From Gnetum montanum (taxonomy: Eukaryota > Streptophyta > Gnetopsida > Gnetales > Gnetaceae), in NCBI GenBank assembly GCA_015680685.1, contig MNCI01030955.1, positions 903,398-967,397 on the forward strand: DNA of 64,000 nucleotides, given 5' to 3'. Within the stretch, counting starts at the first letter, position 1, and every line of letters starts with the position of its first letter. The notes under the pieces are model-generated. The model saw nothing but the letters and a program-made list of their open reading frames with translations, was not told where the DNA came from and searched no databases. This document shows positions 22,782 through 34,649 of this stretch, one piece after another. Both the position numbers and the translations under genes were made by a program.

Positions 22782-25340
22782 ATGTCTTCTTCTCACAGGA
22801 GCCTATCTCCTCTGAGGGCAGACAAAGTGCCTCAACAATATGGGGTGGTATATGCTCATCCCAATGAGTATATATTAGGCTTCATCTTCATCTTGCATCA
22901 AGATGAAATTCTACAGTGGCATGACATGGAAGGAAAAATTGTGTTACTACTTGATCGATCTATTTTAGCAATGCTCTAGCTAATGCATGCATGACATAGG
23001 CTTCAACATCTTCATGAAGAGTACGAGTTGCAAGATCTTGATTCAAGGGATTATCATCCCATTGAAACACAAAGGTTAAGGGATCATCAATTGGAGCACC
23101 AACATAAGCTTGTGAAGGGCAAGGGGTCAAACACCTCTCCACCTCTGCTTGGCCCATTGGACGGAGGCGACCACTTCTTTAGTGATTCTCCTTCTTTAAA
23201 TTTTTTCAAGGGGACCCTCAACTAGAACGTGCAATCCACAATTCATAATCTAGGTTCTAGTCAGAATAGATCCAATGAAAAAAACGGATCTGGAGGGGCA
23301 AGTCATACTATGGGGGAAAAGGAGGTCATGATCATGATCGTGGTCATAATCATTGAAAGAAGGATGATAGGCATCAATGTCAAGCAAGTTCTCCTTCTTC
23401 TTTTTCTTCATTATCTTCTTCATCTTCTTCTTCTGGCTCAAATCGTGGCCACAAAGGGCATAACCATGATGGAGGTGACTAACGAGACTAGAATAATACA
23501 AGGGACTGTTGGAACAATCGCAATTAAAGGCATGGACAATCTAGGAAGACCCATCACCATGAAAGTAGAGTTAGTAGAGAACATCATAGGCACCATCACC
23601 ATGGCCTTGATGAACCTCTACTCGCCACTTGGAGTAGGTTAAACATTGTAGAGGCCATGAAGATTCCAACAAGGCACATAAAGGATAGCGAAATAAAGAT
23701 GCTGGACATGAACAACATTCCTCAGTTTGAGGGAGGCTATGATGCTAATCCACAAAATCATCTCTAGGCCTTCCAAGATACATGTGCCTTGCAGAATATT
23801 AAGAACGACTGGTAAAAGTTAGAATTATTTTCAAGGACACTCATAAAAGAAGTAGATAATTGGTACCAATCCTTAGAGCCAGAATCAATCAGGTAATGGA
23901 GTACAATGTTGGAACTGTTTAATGACAAATATCAAACATACTCCTGAGTGTCCAATATAAGGAAGTAGATCAATGGTGGAAACAATGAAACCATGAGCCC
24001 TTGGATGTCGCTATTGGCTGATACTATTCTCTACTACATAGGTGTCCTAGCCATGGATACTCTCAGCTCGATCAACTTTGTCATATCATAAACAAGTTGA
24101 TATCTAAAACAAGGAAAACCCTTGGCATCTATGCCCAAGGGAGAATAACAGAGTTAAGTGCCTATCAGATCCAAAAGTTAATTGAGTAGGTAGCTAAGGA
24201 GGAGGGAGAATTGAGAAAGTGAGAAAGTGTAGAGGAATACAACAAGGATCCTTCTATTCACAAAAGGGGGGTTTGATTTTGTGACAGTGAGGATGAGTTA
24301 ACTAGAGATGAGGTGGTTAACCAAAAAACCTTGCCACTCTAGAAGTTACAATCTGAAATCATGACTAAGGTTGACCAATTATGGGACTCTATGAACAACA
24401 AGTTTTAGGTTGTCTTGAAAATTATTGAAGAGTTTGAGTAAAGTGGTGAGCATGAGCATTGGAGATGTAAGGAAGTTGAATGTGCTATATCTAAGGGTAA
24501 GGATAAAATGGCTGCAATAGAGATGGTTACAAATAGTGACTCAGATGATGGTGGTGGATGTAATGTCTGCTAGTATGAACATCCCAAGGGATGTTGCCTA
24601 ATTGTGTCACACTTGCAGAAATTTGGGGTGTACGCCTTACATCCACAACTTACACAAAGACAAACACCCAAAATATTACCTTATCCACAAGGAAATTCTC
24701 AACAATTCTACCAACCACAGTAGTACTATCCAAGTGGAACTCCACCACAACCCTACAAATTATACCAACAATGGTAGCAACCACAATCATGGGTGCTGGC
24801 ACCTCTACAATAGCAGTACCCTTACCAATAGCCAGATCCCTATGGTTACTATGTTTAGCAACCTTCATCTCCACAGGACTCCTTTGGTCATGTTGCTACT
24901 TACCAACCTCACCACTACCCTCCTAAAGTGTACCAACTACACTATCCAAGAAGGAATGGCACCTACTATCCTCATGCTTCTCCTGTCCCTGCACCTACTC
25001 CTCCATCTCCTACACAGCTACCACTTGCTCCATCCATGTAGGATGAATTGCTTGCCCAACCACAGCAAAGAAATACTACAAGGGTAATTAATCTATAACT
25101 AGTTAACCAACCAAGCAGGTCAAAATCATGATCACAGCAAAGACCCTTCTTCCAACCTCATAGTTCACCAAAGCGCTCAGACACATTACTGGTTGGTAAC
25201 CCTGCTCCTCCGCCTTTCTCTATCTCACCTTTATCTGAGTCCCCTATAAATCAAAACCACTCCCAAATCCATACTGTAATGTTGACCCATGTTGTATTTA
25301 ATTAGATTCGAGCTAGTAACCTGCCTAGGAAGTTAGCTAA
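22782..25340 (+). pseudogene. gag of element C, heavily broken
   Basis: It opens with MSSSHRSLSPL at 22782 and continues through VPQQYG.VYAHP, a serine tract with an SNRGHK tail (about 23387-23460), the capsid domain (about 23640-24200, with IKEVDNWYQSLEPESIR and WSTMLELFNDKYQTYS), and a zinc-finger-like block at 24553-24600 (CNVC, then HPKGCC). A Pro/Gln/Tyr-rich tail follows to about 25120. The frame is collinear with the gag genes of E and F but has more than 20 stops and at least one frameshift (in the serine region). It would encode the particle shell and RNA-binding protein. Confidence 0.8.
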
Positions 25341-25790
25341 CCCAGGAGTCCCCTAGTACATTTGAAAATTACTAGGAATGAGCCTTGTAAATCTCTTCTT
25401 GACTCTAGTTGCAATGTTAATCTGATCTCACATGAGATATACATGATGTGGAACATTCCTCCCTTGAAAAAGAGCAACATCCAATTGGAATTGGTGGACC
25501 AGTCCATCATCGTTCCATTAGGACTAGTAGAGGATAACGTAACCACCATTTGTAGGTGGTCATCTCCCATCGACTTCCTAGTAATCAAGGTGGAGAATTG
25601 TCAGGAGGACTTCTCAATTATTTTGGGAAGGACGTGGTTAAGAACGATTGATGCCAAAATGGGCATTAGAGATCTTTCCTTGGAGATATCTAAAGAAAAT
25701 GAATTTTGAAAGATTGAGAAGAAGAGGGTTCCATGCATCATGTACAATGATGCAGGGTACCATTGTGTGCAGAAGTTATGGTCAGTAAAG
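25341..25790 (+). pseudogene. Aspartic protease of element C, D-S-S active site
   Basis: The frame 25362-25709 reads EPCKSLLDSSCNVNLIS near its N-terminus and FSIILGRTWLRTIDA further on. These are the flap-side and ILGR.WL retropepsin blocks. The catalytic triplet is D-S-S instead of D-S/T-G. F has the same D-S-S, E has D-L-G. The last part (LSLEISKENEF) is shared by all three copies. It is followed by a stop at 25707. Confidence 0.8.
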
Positions 25791-26289
25791 TGAACATCTA
25801 TCTCTACATGTAAGTAGTGTGCACCAGAACCTAAAATCCAAAGATGTTTGTACATAGTAGCCACAAAACAAAAAGGCACCCAGTGGCTAACAGTTGATTC
25901 TAGCAGTAGTACATTGTGCATGGAACCTACTAAGGGCCTAATGTATGAATACGTCACAGGTATGGATGGACTCAAGCAATTTCATAACCAACTCTCTGAG
26001 GAAGTAAATGATGATATCAATTGGGAAGAGTTGAAAATTCTTGATAATTTTAAATTAGAACCCCTTGAACTAAGGACATTACCAATTGAAATGAAGTATG
26101 TGTTCTTAAACAATGGAAGGTCGGTCATTATTAATGCCAAGCTTGCTACAAAACAAAAGAAAATATTGATGAAGGTTGTGGAAAAATGGTTAACATCCTT
26201 TGTTTGATCATATTCCAAGCTCACTAATATAGATCCAAGAATATGCCAGCACCAGATATACACTGACCCTTCCATTAAGTTGAAACGAT
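25791..26289 (+). pseudogene. PR-RT connector of element C
   Basis: A family-conserved spacer with EPLELRTLPIEMKYVFL and VIINAKLA, ending CQH.IYTDPS just before RT. The same blocks occur in E (46101-46361) and F (53698-53964). It matches the linker that precedes RT in Athila-type Pol, where L..LP..L.YAFL is usual. No catalytic role is known to me. Confidence 0.75.
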
Positions 26290-27140
26290 AGTTGCAACGA
26301 TGTTTGAATCCCAAATTAAAGCATATTGTTAAAGAGGATATTGAACAACTCCTCAAGGTAGGATTCATCTACCCTTTCACAGATAGTGAGTGGGTCAATC
26401 CACTTGTGATCGTGTCCAAGAAAGAAGGCAAATGACGAGTGTGCATTGACTTCTAACTACTCAATATGGCAACTTTCAATGATCATTTTTTATTGCCTTT
26501 TGTTGACCAAGTGCTGGACACCATTTCTGGGCACAACTATTAATGCTTTCTAGGTAGTTATAGTGGCTATAACCAAATCTGGATTGCACTAGAGGACTAG
26601 GTAAAGATGACTTTCACAAGTCCTTCAGGGACTTTTGCTTACTGTCAGATGTCATTCGGTCTATGTAATTCCCTAGCCACATTTCAACAATTAGTTCTTA
26701 GCATTTTCCAAAAATAGGTAGTGGGGTAGAAGTCTTCATGGATGAATTTTCTACCTATAAAGCTACGTTCGAGCAAGCTCCGAACCATCTTAAGCAAGTA
26801 TTGAGGAGATGTTTTGAAACAAACCTCTGACTCAATTGGCAAAAGAGCTATCTTACAGTCCAAAAAGGTGCAGTCTTGGGGCATTATATCTCAAAAGCAA
26901 AAATTGAGGTGGACCTTGAAAAATAAGTGTCATTCAAGGAATAACCTGTTAACCCAAAACAGTTAAAGAAGTGCGATCATTCCTTGGTCATACAGACTAC
27001 TATTAGTGTTTCATTGAGAATTTCTTCAAAATCGCCAAGTTTTTGGTGGAATTAACAAAGAAGGATGCATCGTTCATCTAGACCTCTATGTGAATTAGCA
27101 TTTTAGCAACCGAAGTAGAAGCTTGTTGAAACCCTAATTC
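26290..27140 (+). pseudogene. Reverse transcriptase of element C
   Basis: Blocks in order: NPKLKHIVKEDIEQLLKVGF, a VCIDF..LNM block, FVDQVLDTISGH, SGYNQIWIALED, MSFGLCN, and the catalytic box as FMDEF (normally F-x-DD) near 26740, so the second aspartate is Glu. At least two frameshifts (around 26690 and 26940) and many stops follow. The copy is clearly inactive. Most stops replace Trp or Gln codons kept in F or in the duplicate copy. Confidence 0.85.
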
Positions 27141-27535
27141 TACAAGCACCTGATTGGTTCAAACCATTTCATGTGATGACTGATGCATCAAATTATGCTT
27201 TGGGGATAGTGCTTACATAGATGGATGATCAAAAATGTCCATACTATATTCACTATGCAAGCCAAAGTATTGCAAGTGCACAGTTGAACTACACCACCAA
27301 AGAAAAGGAATTGATGGCAGTGGTGTTTGCATTAGAGAAGTTCAGGCACTATGTGCTTGGCTATAAAGTGTTTGTGCACACAAATCATAGTGCCATCCGA
27401 TTTTTAATGAATAAACCAACAATAAGCCCCCATGTCATATGGTGGCTTGTGATTTTGCAAAAGTTTGATCTCACAATGGTAGATCAAAAACGTGTGAAAA
27501 ATGTAGTTGCTAATCACTTTTCATGACTCAAATGG
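27141..27535 (+). pseudogene. RNase H of element C
   Basis: It begins with WFKPFHVMTDASNYALG and continues through YASQSIASAQLNYTTKEKEL to KNVVANHFS. Of the four catalytic acids, the first Asp (TDAS) and the Glu (KEL block) are present. The third (normally V.TDH) reads HTNH and the fourth (normally ADHLS) reads ANHFS. The HTNH change is shared with F. The domain would remove RNA from the RNA/DNA hybrid. Confidence 0.8.
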
Positions 27536-28976
27536 GACAACAAGGAGAAAGAGAGCCCCATTTTCGATCAGTTTCTTGATGAATCTCTTCTTGTAGGAGC
27601 TATTAATGCACAAATGCCTGATGAACCAAATTGGTATGACACCATCCTCACTTATCTACTCAGGAAAAAACTACCAGGGTTGGACACCAAAAAGAAACAA
27701 TAGGTTCTTCACCAAGTTAAGAATTTCATGGAAATTAATAGGAAACTTTACAAAGTCTGTTCTGATGGCTTGGTATGCCAATGTATTCCTGACTTGGATC
27801 AACTGTGCATTCTCTAGAATGCTCACAAAGGTTCTTGTGGGGGACATTATGCTAGAAGATGCATGGCCATAAAAATCCTCATGGCAGGATATTATTGGCC
27901 AACAATCTTCAAGGATGCACACTAATTTATCCATGCCTATGATCATTGTCAAAGGGATGGTGGAATGATAGCTCGAATGGGGGGGCCACAGTAATGGATT
28001 TAGCATCTTGAGCCATTCAATATTTGGGGCATTGACTTTATGGATCCCATCACACCTTTGTTAAATGAAAAGGAATATATCATAGTTGCAGTTGAATATT
28101 ACACTATGTGGGTAGAAGCAGCAACCATCACCGACTGTACATCCACTACTGCTACTCAATTTGTATAACAAAATATCATAAATAGGTTTGGTGTGCCTCG
28201 TGCATTAACTTTTGATAATAAGACCCATTTTACAAGTACCACTTTCCAAAAACTTATGCAGCGCTTGGGGGTTGAGAACAAACTCACAACACCATATCAC
28301 CCCCAAGCCAATGGTCAAGCTAAGGTCACTAATTAGGAGATTACAAAAATTCTAACACACACCATTAGCAAATACCAAAGGGACTAGAGCACCAAATTAA
28401 ACTATGCCCTTTGGGCCTATCACTCCACATGGAAGCTTCCCATAGGTTATTCTCCCTATGAGCTCATGTATGAAAAACTACCAACACTACCCATCCAATC
28501 CGAGCTCTATACACTCTCTACAGCCTATGACCTTGACCTGAATCTAAGTCTAGCATAGAAAGAATGATTAATGAAGCTCAACTTGCTAGATAAAAATTGG
28601 TTAATGGCCTTGTCATCCAATGAAATGCATAAGGCATTTAATAAGAAATGTCATGACCTCAAAATAAGAAAAGTTAAGTTTTAACTAGGAGACAAGGTCT
28701 TCTAGTGGAATTCTACACGTATCCTAACGAACCAAATTTCAAACATTGTGGGAAGGACCTTATATTATTAATGAGACTTTTCCATTTGGGGCCATGATTA
28801 TTTATAAACCTAATAGCCCAGATAAGAAACAATTAGTCAATACCCAACAATTGAAGCCTTTCCATCAGCCCAAGCCAACCAACTCAACAGACACCTCGCC
28901 AGATAGACAACCACGCGCAATCTTTCAAATCTCCCCCTTCCAACTTAGTCATGGGGGAGATGGCTATCAATACTAA
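27536..28976 (+). pseudogene. Integrase of element C
   Basis: The zinc-binding part is seen as GGHYARR, YYWPTIFKDAH and CQRDGG. The catalytic core keeps GIDFMDPITP (first Asp), a DN.THF block (second Asp) and the Glu in EITKIL, with YHPQANGQ between them. The C-terminus has MWEGPYIINETFPFGAMIIY and ends QLSHGGDGYQY, a family-specific tail also in F. There are at least ten stops and several frame changes. The order RT-RNase H-integrase confirms Ty3/gypsy. Confidence 0.85.
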
Positions 28977-30970
28977 CACTTTTCGTGGCTTCTTAGTCTT
29001 TTGACTTTTTTTTTTACACATTTTTGGTTTTACAACTTTTTATTTTCATATTCTTTGTATTACATCTTTATTTTACATCTTTTTGATTTTCAAGCTATTG
29101 ATATCTTCTAAGTTTTTATTTTACACCATCATTAGTATATTTGATATTTATTGCATACTCTTTTACCTTATTTTATATTTTCTTGAGTTTGGTATGTGTC
29201 TCTACTCTTTTTGCTAATAAGGTGTCAAGTACAATGGTAATGTGCTACTCGATGGTGGTATGTTTCATTTGTAATTTGATTGTTGATGTCTACTTTCTGA
29301 CTTTGAATATCATTACTAATGACTAGGACATGATTTCTTTTTATGTAATAGGCAGTGAGTCCACATCATCCACCCATCCACATACTCTATGGTTTTCCTT
29401 CTTTTCAAAATGTGCAATCCTTTTTTCATTAATGCAACCTTAATAAATTGGTAACTTGTGTAGTTTTTAGGATTGGGAAGGAATCAAACATTTGTACAAG
29501 GTGTGGCTCCAAAGGAATGTGGTATTCTTCATGCTTTTCTATTTTCCTATGTATGGGAGTGTTCTCATGAGCTTCTCACTATTCTGTGTCATTCCACAAC
29601 AAGAAGTTAAATAAGTTCTTGCATGGTCTGGTTCTCATCAAAAAAAATAAGAGATATGAGGATTTAAAGCACACCCCTTGGACAAAATAAATGTGAAAAT
29701 TCATGGGTATTTGCATGGTGTGGTTCCCATTCCAAAAAAATGGAAATTCAAAGCACACCCCTTAGACCAAATAAAAGGACTACAAGCACTAGTTATGGGA
29801 CTTGTCTTGTCTCCTCTAACTAAGGCCCTTTTTTACTTCCTACTTTTTCCTCAATTTGGAATAGTGGTTGTTTTGTGGGAGCATTCTTGTGTCTCAGGGG
29901 ATGGACTAGTCTTAGAATGTCAATGTGAGGTCACTGAAAGTGGTTGGTTTTGATCTAGATTGAGGATGGATCCTATTGAGTCATTTAATCACAAACTCCA
30001 CAAGGGATTTCATGTGACCATAATCAGGAACTCCATTCCATTCTCTCTCTCATCCATCTATTCTTTTCATGCCTCACCTCACTACCAATTTCATGTTTTG
30101 ATTCAATGTTCTAGTTTGATGTGTCAGGTCCCTCAATCAGTTATTTCTAGGTTTTTGTACTTAACTTTCTATAACCATTAATCATCCATGATGCCCACAA
30201 AATCCTTGGTTTGAAGTTATTCAAGGGCATAAAAGGCTTGTGCTTGCTTTGGGGAGGACCCACTTGCATATATTTTGGTTTGGTTAAGTTTAGTTCTTTA
30301 CCCTTTGACATTGTTATAATTGAATTCTTTTTATTTACCCCATCCATGCCATCCAACTGTACACATCTTCACAACTGTTGTTAGTGAATTCCTTCTTTTT
30401 ATTGTTGTGAATTTCTATACCCTATTTCTAGTATTCCTTGTGTTAAGCTTTTTCTAAATTTCATGGACCGCTTCTCTTACTTAACCCATTCATCAGTCTT
30501 CCCACTAACATTGTCAAGTAACCAATCTATCACAATCACAACTCGATTAAATAAAATCACTAATGAGACAAGGTATTCAACCATTATATGTTACACTTTA
30601 TATACTAATCCTTGATTTTGTTTTGATTGCAATGGGGAGCATGGATTAGAAGCGGGACAGTCTTCACTAAGGAGGATGCAATAATATCACTTATGGAAGA
30701 TTGTTCATGATCGTTGGATCTTTTCTGCCTCTCCCTCTTTCTTCTATTGCCAAGATGGGTTGGATGTCCATTAGATCCAAGGATGTTCTTTCTTGTTGTC
30801 ATGAACACCCAATTTTGTACACACTTGTAATGTTGTATGCTTATGCACTTCTGTATTTGTGCATTTTCTCTGTGTCACTCTGCATGTCAGTTGAATATTC
30901 CATACCTCCTAATATACTTTGTAAGGGACTTATTCCTCTTCTTCTATAATCAAGGACGAGCTTTCATTTA
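28977..30970 (+). other. 3' untranslated region of element C
   Basis: A 2-kb region between integrase and the polypurine tract, T-rich at its start. It is collinear with 32651-34637 and, on the other strand, with parts of E (42397-44520) and F (49121-50997). It holds a two-unit repeat of about 84 bp (about 29610-29780). Several small frames exist but none is intact across copies. Athila/Tat elements often carry an extra ORF in this position; none is recognisable here. Confidence 0.65.
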
Positions 30971-30982
30971 GTCATGGGGGCA
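30971..30982 (+). other. Polypurine tract before internal LTR of C
   Basis: GTCATGGGGGCA directly precedes the TGATAAAT LTR start. The same ATGGGGG core stands before 34650 and, on the minus strand, before the F 3' LTR. Confidence 0.75.
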
Positions 30983-31197
30983 TGATAAATCATACGCTCC
31001 GATATCACAATGACTAGGATATCAAGTACATGATATCGAGTACACAATATCGCAGCCCAAGATGCGATATCGTGCATTCGATATTGCAGGGTTACTCCTA
31101 GGTCTATAAATACAGCCCCCGTGCACACGATTGAGAGTAGTTTTGGCAATCAAGTAGTGAAACTCTTATAGTTTGTTCATTTGAGAGCTAGAATATT
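30983..31197 (+). repeat. Partial LTR inside element C
   Basis: First 215 bases of an LTR (GATATC cluster, TATA word, AGTAGTGAAACTCTT block). It stops after AATATTTT and joins integrase-coding sequence. The rest of the LTR is absent. Confidence 0.85.
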
Positions 31198-32650
31198 TTG
31201 GTGAATCTCTCCTTCATCAATATGATCAGTTCCCTCATGAATCTCTCCTTATAAGAGTTGTTAATGCACAAATGCCTGATGAACCAAAATGCTATGACAC
31301 CATCCTCACTTATTTTCTCAAGCAAGAACTGTTGCAAGGGCTGGACACTAGAAAGAAATAATAGTTTCTTCACTAGGTCAAGCATTTCATGGAAATTAAT
31401 GGGAACATTTACAAAGTTTGTCTGGATGGTCTAGTACGCTAATGTGTCCCTAACTCATATCAACTGTGTGTTCTCCAAGATGCTCATGAAAGCCCTTGTG
31501 GGGGCCATTATGCTAAGAGAAGCATGGCCATAAAAATCCTCATGGTAGGATATCATTGGCCAACAAACTTTAGGGATGCACACCAATTTGTCTATGCTTG
31601 TGATCGTTGTCAAAGGAATGGTGGAATGACAGCTCAAATGGAGGGGCCACAGTAATGAATTCAGCCTCTTGAGCCATTTGATATTTTGGGCATTGACTTT
31701 ATGAGTCCCATTACACCTTTGTCAAATGGAAAGGCATATATCATAGTCGTAGTTGACTATTGCACTAAGTGTGCAGAAGCAGCAGTTGTCACTGACTATA
31801 CATCCACTATAAATCCACTACTGCTATTTGGTTTGTACAAAAAAATATCATAAACAAGTGTTATGTGCCTCATGCATTAATTTCTGATAATGGAACCCAT
31901 TTTATTGGTGCCACTTTCCAAAAACTTATGCAGTGCTTGGGGGTTGAGCACAAACTCACAACTCTATATCACCCCCAAGCCAATGGTCAAGCTAAGGTCA
32001 CTAATCAGGAGATTACAAAAATTCTAATGTGCACCATTAGTAAATACCAAAAATACTGGGGCACCAAATTAAAAGATTCCCTTTGGGCTTATCACTCCAC
32101 ATGGAAGCTTCCCATGGGTTATTCTCCCTATAAGCTCATGTATAGAAAACTACCAACACTACCCATCCAATCCGAGCTTCGTACACTCTCTATAGCCTAT
32201 GACCTTAACCTGAATCTAAGTCTAGCATAGAAAGAATGATTAATAAACCTCAACTTTCTAAATAAAAATTGGTTAATGGCCCTATCATCTAATTAAATGT
32301 ATAAGGCATTCAATAAGAAATGTCATGACCTCAAAATAAGAAAAGTTAAGTTTCAACAAAGAGATAATTTCCTCTAGTGGAATCCTGCACATGTACCCCA
32401 ATGAACCAAATTTCAAACATTGTGGGAAGGAACTTACATTATTAATGAGACTTTTCCATTTGTGGCCATGATTATTTATAAACCTTATAGCCCAAATAAG
32501 AAATAATTAGTCAACACCCAACAATTGAAGCCTTTCCATGAGCCCAAGCTAACCAACTCACCAAACACCTCGCCATATGGACAACCACACTCAATCTTTC
32601 AAATCTCCCCCTTCCAAGTTAGTTGTGTGGGAGATGGCCATCCATACTAA
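31198..32650 (+). pseudogene. Second integrase copy in element C
   Basis: Collinear with 27567-28976. It starts in the spacer before the zinc-binding domain (EPKCYDTIL block), keeps HALISDNGTHFIGATF and YHPQANGQAKVTNQE, and ends with a GDGHPY tail at 32650. The longest open part is 31865-32230. It carries its own set of stops and several Gln codons (for example in TNQE) where the first copy has stops, so the two copies decayed independently after duplication. Confidence 0.85.
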
Positions 32651-34637
32651 TACTTTTCATGGCTCCTCAGTCTTTTGGCTTTTTTTTTTTACACATTTTT
32701 GGTTTTACAACTTTTTGTTTTGATATTCTTTGTATTACATCTTTGTTTTACATCTTTTTGTTTTTCAGGTTATTAATCTCTTCTAAGTTTTTGTTTTATA
32801 CCATCGTTAGTATATTTTATATTTATTGCATACTCTTTTACCTTATTTTATATTTTCTTATGTTTGGTATATGTCTCTACTCTTTCTGCTAATAAGGTAT
32901 CAGGTACAATGGTAATGTGCTACTCGATGGTGGTATGTTTCATTTGTAATTTGATTGTTGATGTCTGGTTTCTGACTTTGAATGTCATTACTAACAACTG
33001 GGACATGATTTCTTTTCATGTAATAGGTAGTGAGTCCACATCCTCCACCCATTCACATACTCCATGATTTTCCTTCTTTTGGAAACATGCAGTCCCTTTT
33101 TTGTTAATGCGACCTTAATAAATTGGTAACTTGTGTAGTTTCTAAGATTGGGAAGGAATCAAAGGTTTGGATAGGGTGTGGCTTCAAAGGGATGTGGTAT
33201 TCTTTGTGCTTTTATATTTTCCTTTATGCAAGAGTGTTCTTGTGAGCTTTTCACTATTTTGTATCATTCCACAACAAGAAGTCAAATAAGTCCTTGCATA
33301 GAGTGGTTCTCATCAAAAAAGAAGAAGAGAGATGAGGATTTAAAGCCCATCCCTTGGACAAAATAAATGTGAAAACACATGGGTCTTTGCATGGTGTGGT
33401 TCTCATTCCAAAAAAATGGAAATTCAAAGCACACCCTTAGACCAAATAAAAGGGCTACAAGCATTGGTTATGGGACTTGTTTTGTCTCCTCTAACTAAGG
33501 CCTTTCTTAATTCCTACTTTCTCTCCAACTTGGAATAGTGATTTTTTTGTGCAAGCATTCTTGTGTCTTAAGGATGGACTAGTCTTAGAATGTCGATGTG
33601 AAGTCATTGAAAGTGGTTGGTTTTAGTCTAGACTGAGGATGGATCCTACTGAGTCATTTAATCACAAACTTCACAAGGGACTTCATGTGACCATAATCAG
33701 GAACTCCATTCCATTCTCTCTCTCATTCATCTATGCTTTTCATGCCTCACCTCACAACCAGTTTAATGTTTTGATTCAATATTCTAGTTTGATGTGTTGG
33801 GTTTCTCAGTTAGTTATTTTTGGGTTTTTGTACTTAACTTTTCATAACCATTAATCATCCATGATGCCAACAAACTTCTTGGTTTGAAGTTATGCAAGGG
33901 CATAAAAGGCTTGTGTCTACTTTGGGGAGGACCCACTTGCATATCTTTTGGTTTGGTTAAGTTTAGTTCTTTACCCTTTGACATTGTTACAATGTTATTC
34001 TTTTTATTAGCCCCATCCATGTCATCCAATTGTATGCATCTTCAAAATTTTTAGTGAATTCCTTCTTTTTATTGTTGTGAATTTCTATACGCTCTTTCTA
34101 GTACTCCTTATGTTAAGCTTTTTCTGAATTTCATGGACTGCTTCTCCTACTTAACCCATTCATCAATCTTCCCACTAACATTATCAAGCAACCAATCTAT
34201 CACAATCACAACTCGGTTAGATAAAATCACTAAGACAAGGTATTCAACTGTTATATGTTACACTTTATATACTAATTCTTGATTTTGTTGTGATTGCAGT
34301 GGGGAGCATGGACTAGAAGTAGGACAGTCTTCACCAAGGAGGATGCAACAATATCACTTACGGGAGATTGTTCATAACCATTGGATCTCTTTTGCCTCTC
34401 TCTCATTCTTCTATTACCAAGAGGGGTTAGATGTCCATTGGATCTGAGGGTGTTCTTTCCTATTATCATGAACACCCAATTTTGTGCACACTTGTAATGT
34501 TGTATGCTCAGGCACTTCTGTATTTTTCTGTTTTATCTATGCCACTCTGCATGTCAATTGAATATTCCACACCTCCTAATATATTTTGTAAGGGACTTGT
34601 TCCTCTTCTTCTGTACTTGAGGACAAGTTTTCATTCA
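32651..34637 (+). other. Second copy of the 3' untranslated region of C
   Basis: Collinear with 28977-30970 and similar throughout, including the two-unit repeat at about 33290-33450. No intact gene. Confidence 0.75.
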
Positions 34638-34649
34638 ATCATGGGGGTA
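34638..34649 (+). other. Polypurine tract before terminal LTR of C
   Basis: ATCATGGGGGTA immediately before the TGATAAAT start of the terminal LTR. Confidence 0.75.

Noticed and set aside
23250-23501. Lys/His/Asp-rich minus-strand frame
   Set aside because: Antisense shadow of the serine tract of C gag.
24591-25087. Two overlapping 110-160 codon plus-strand frames
   Set aside because: They are out-of-frame readings of the Pro/Gln/Tyr-rich gag tail of element C; the collinear gag frame matches E and F instead.
29966-30181. Env-like gene in the 3' region of C
   Set aside because: The small frame is open in both C copies only, has no signal peptide or membrane pattern I trust, and is disrupted in E and barely present in F.
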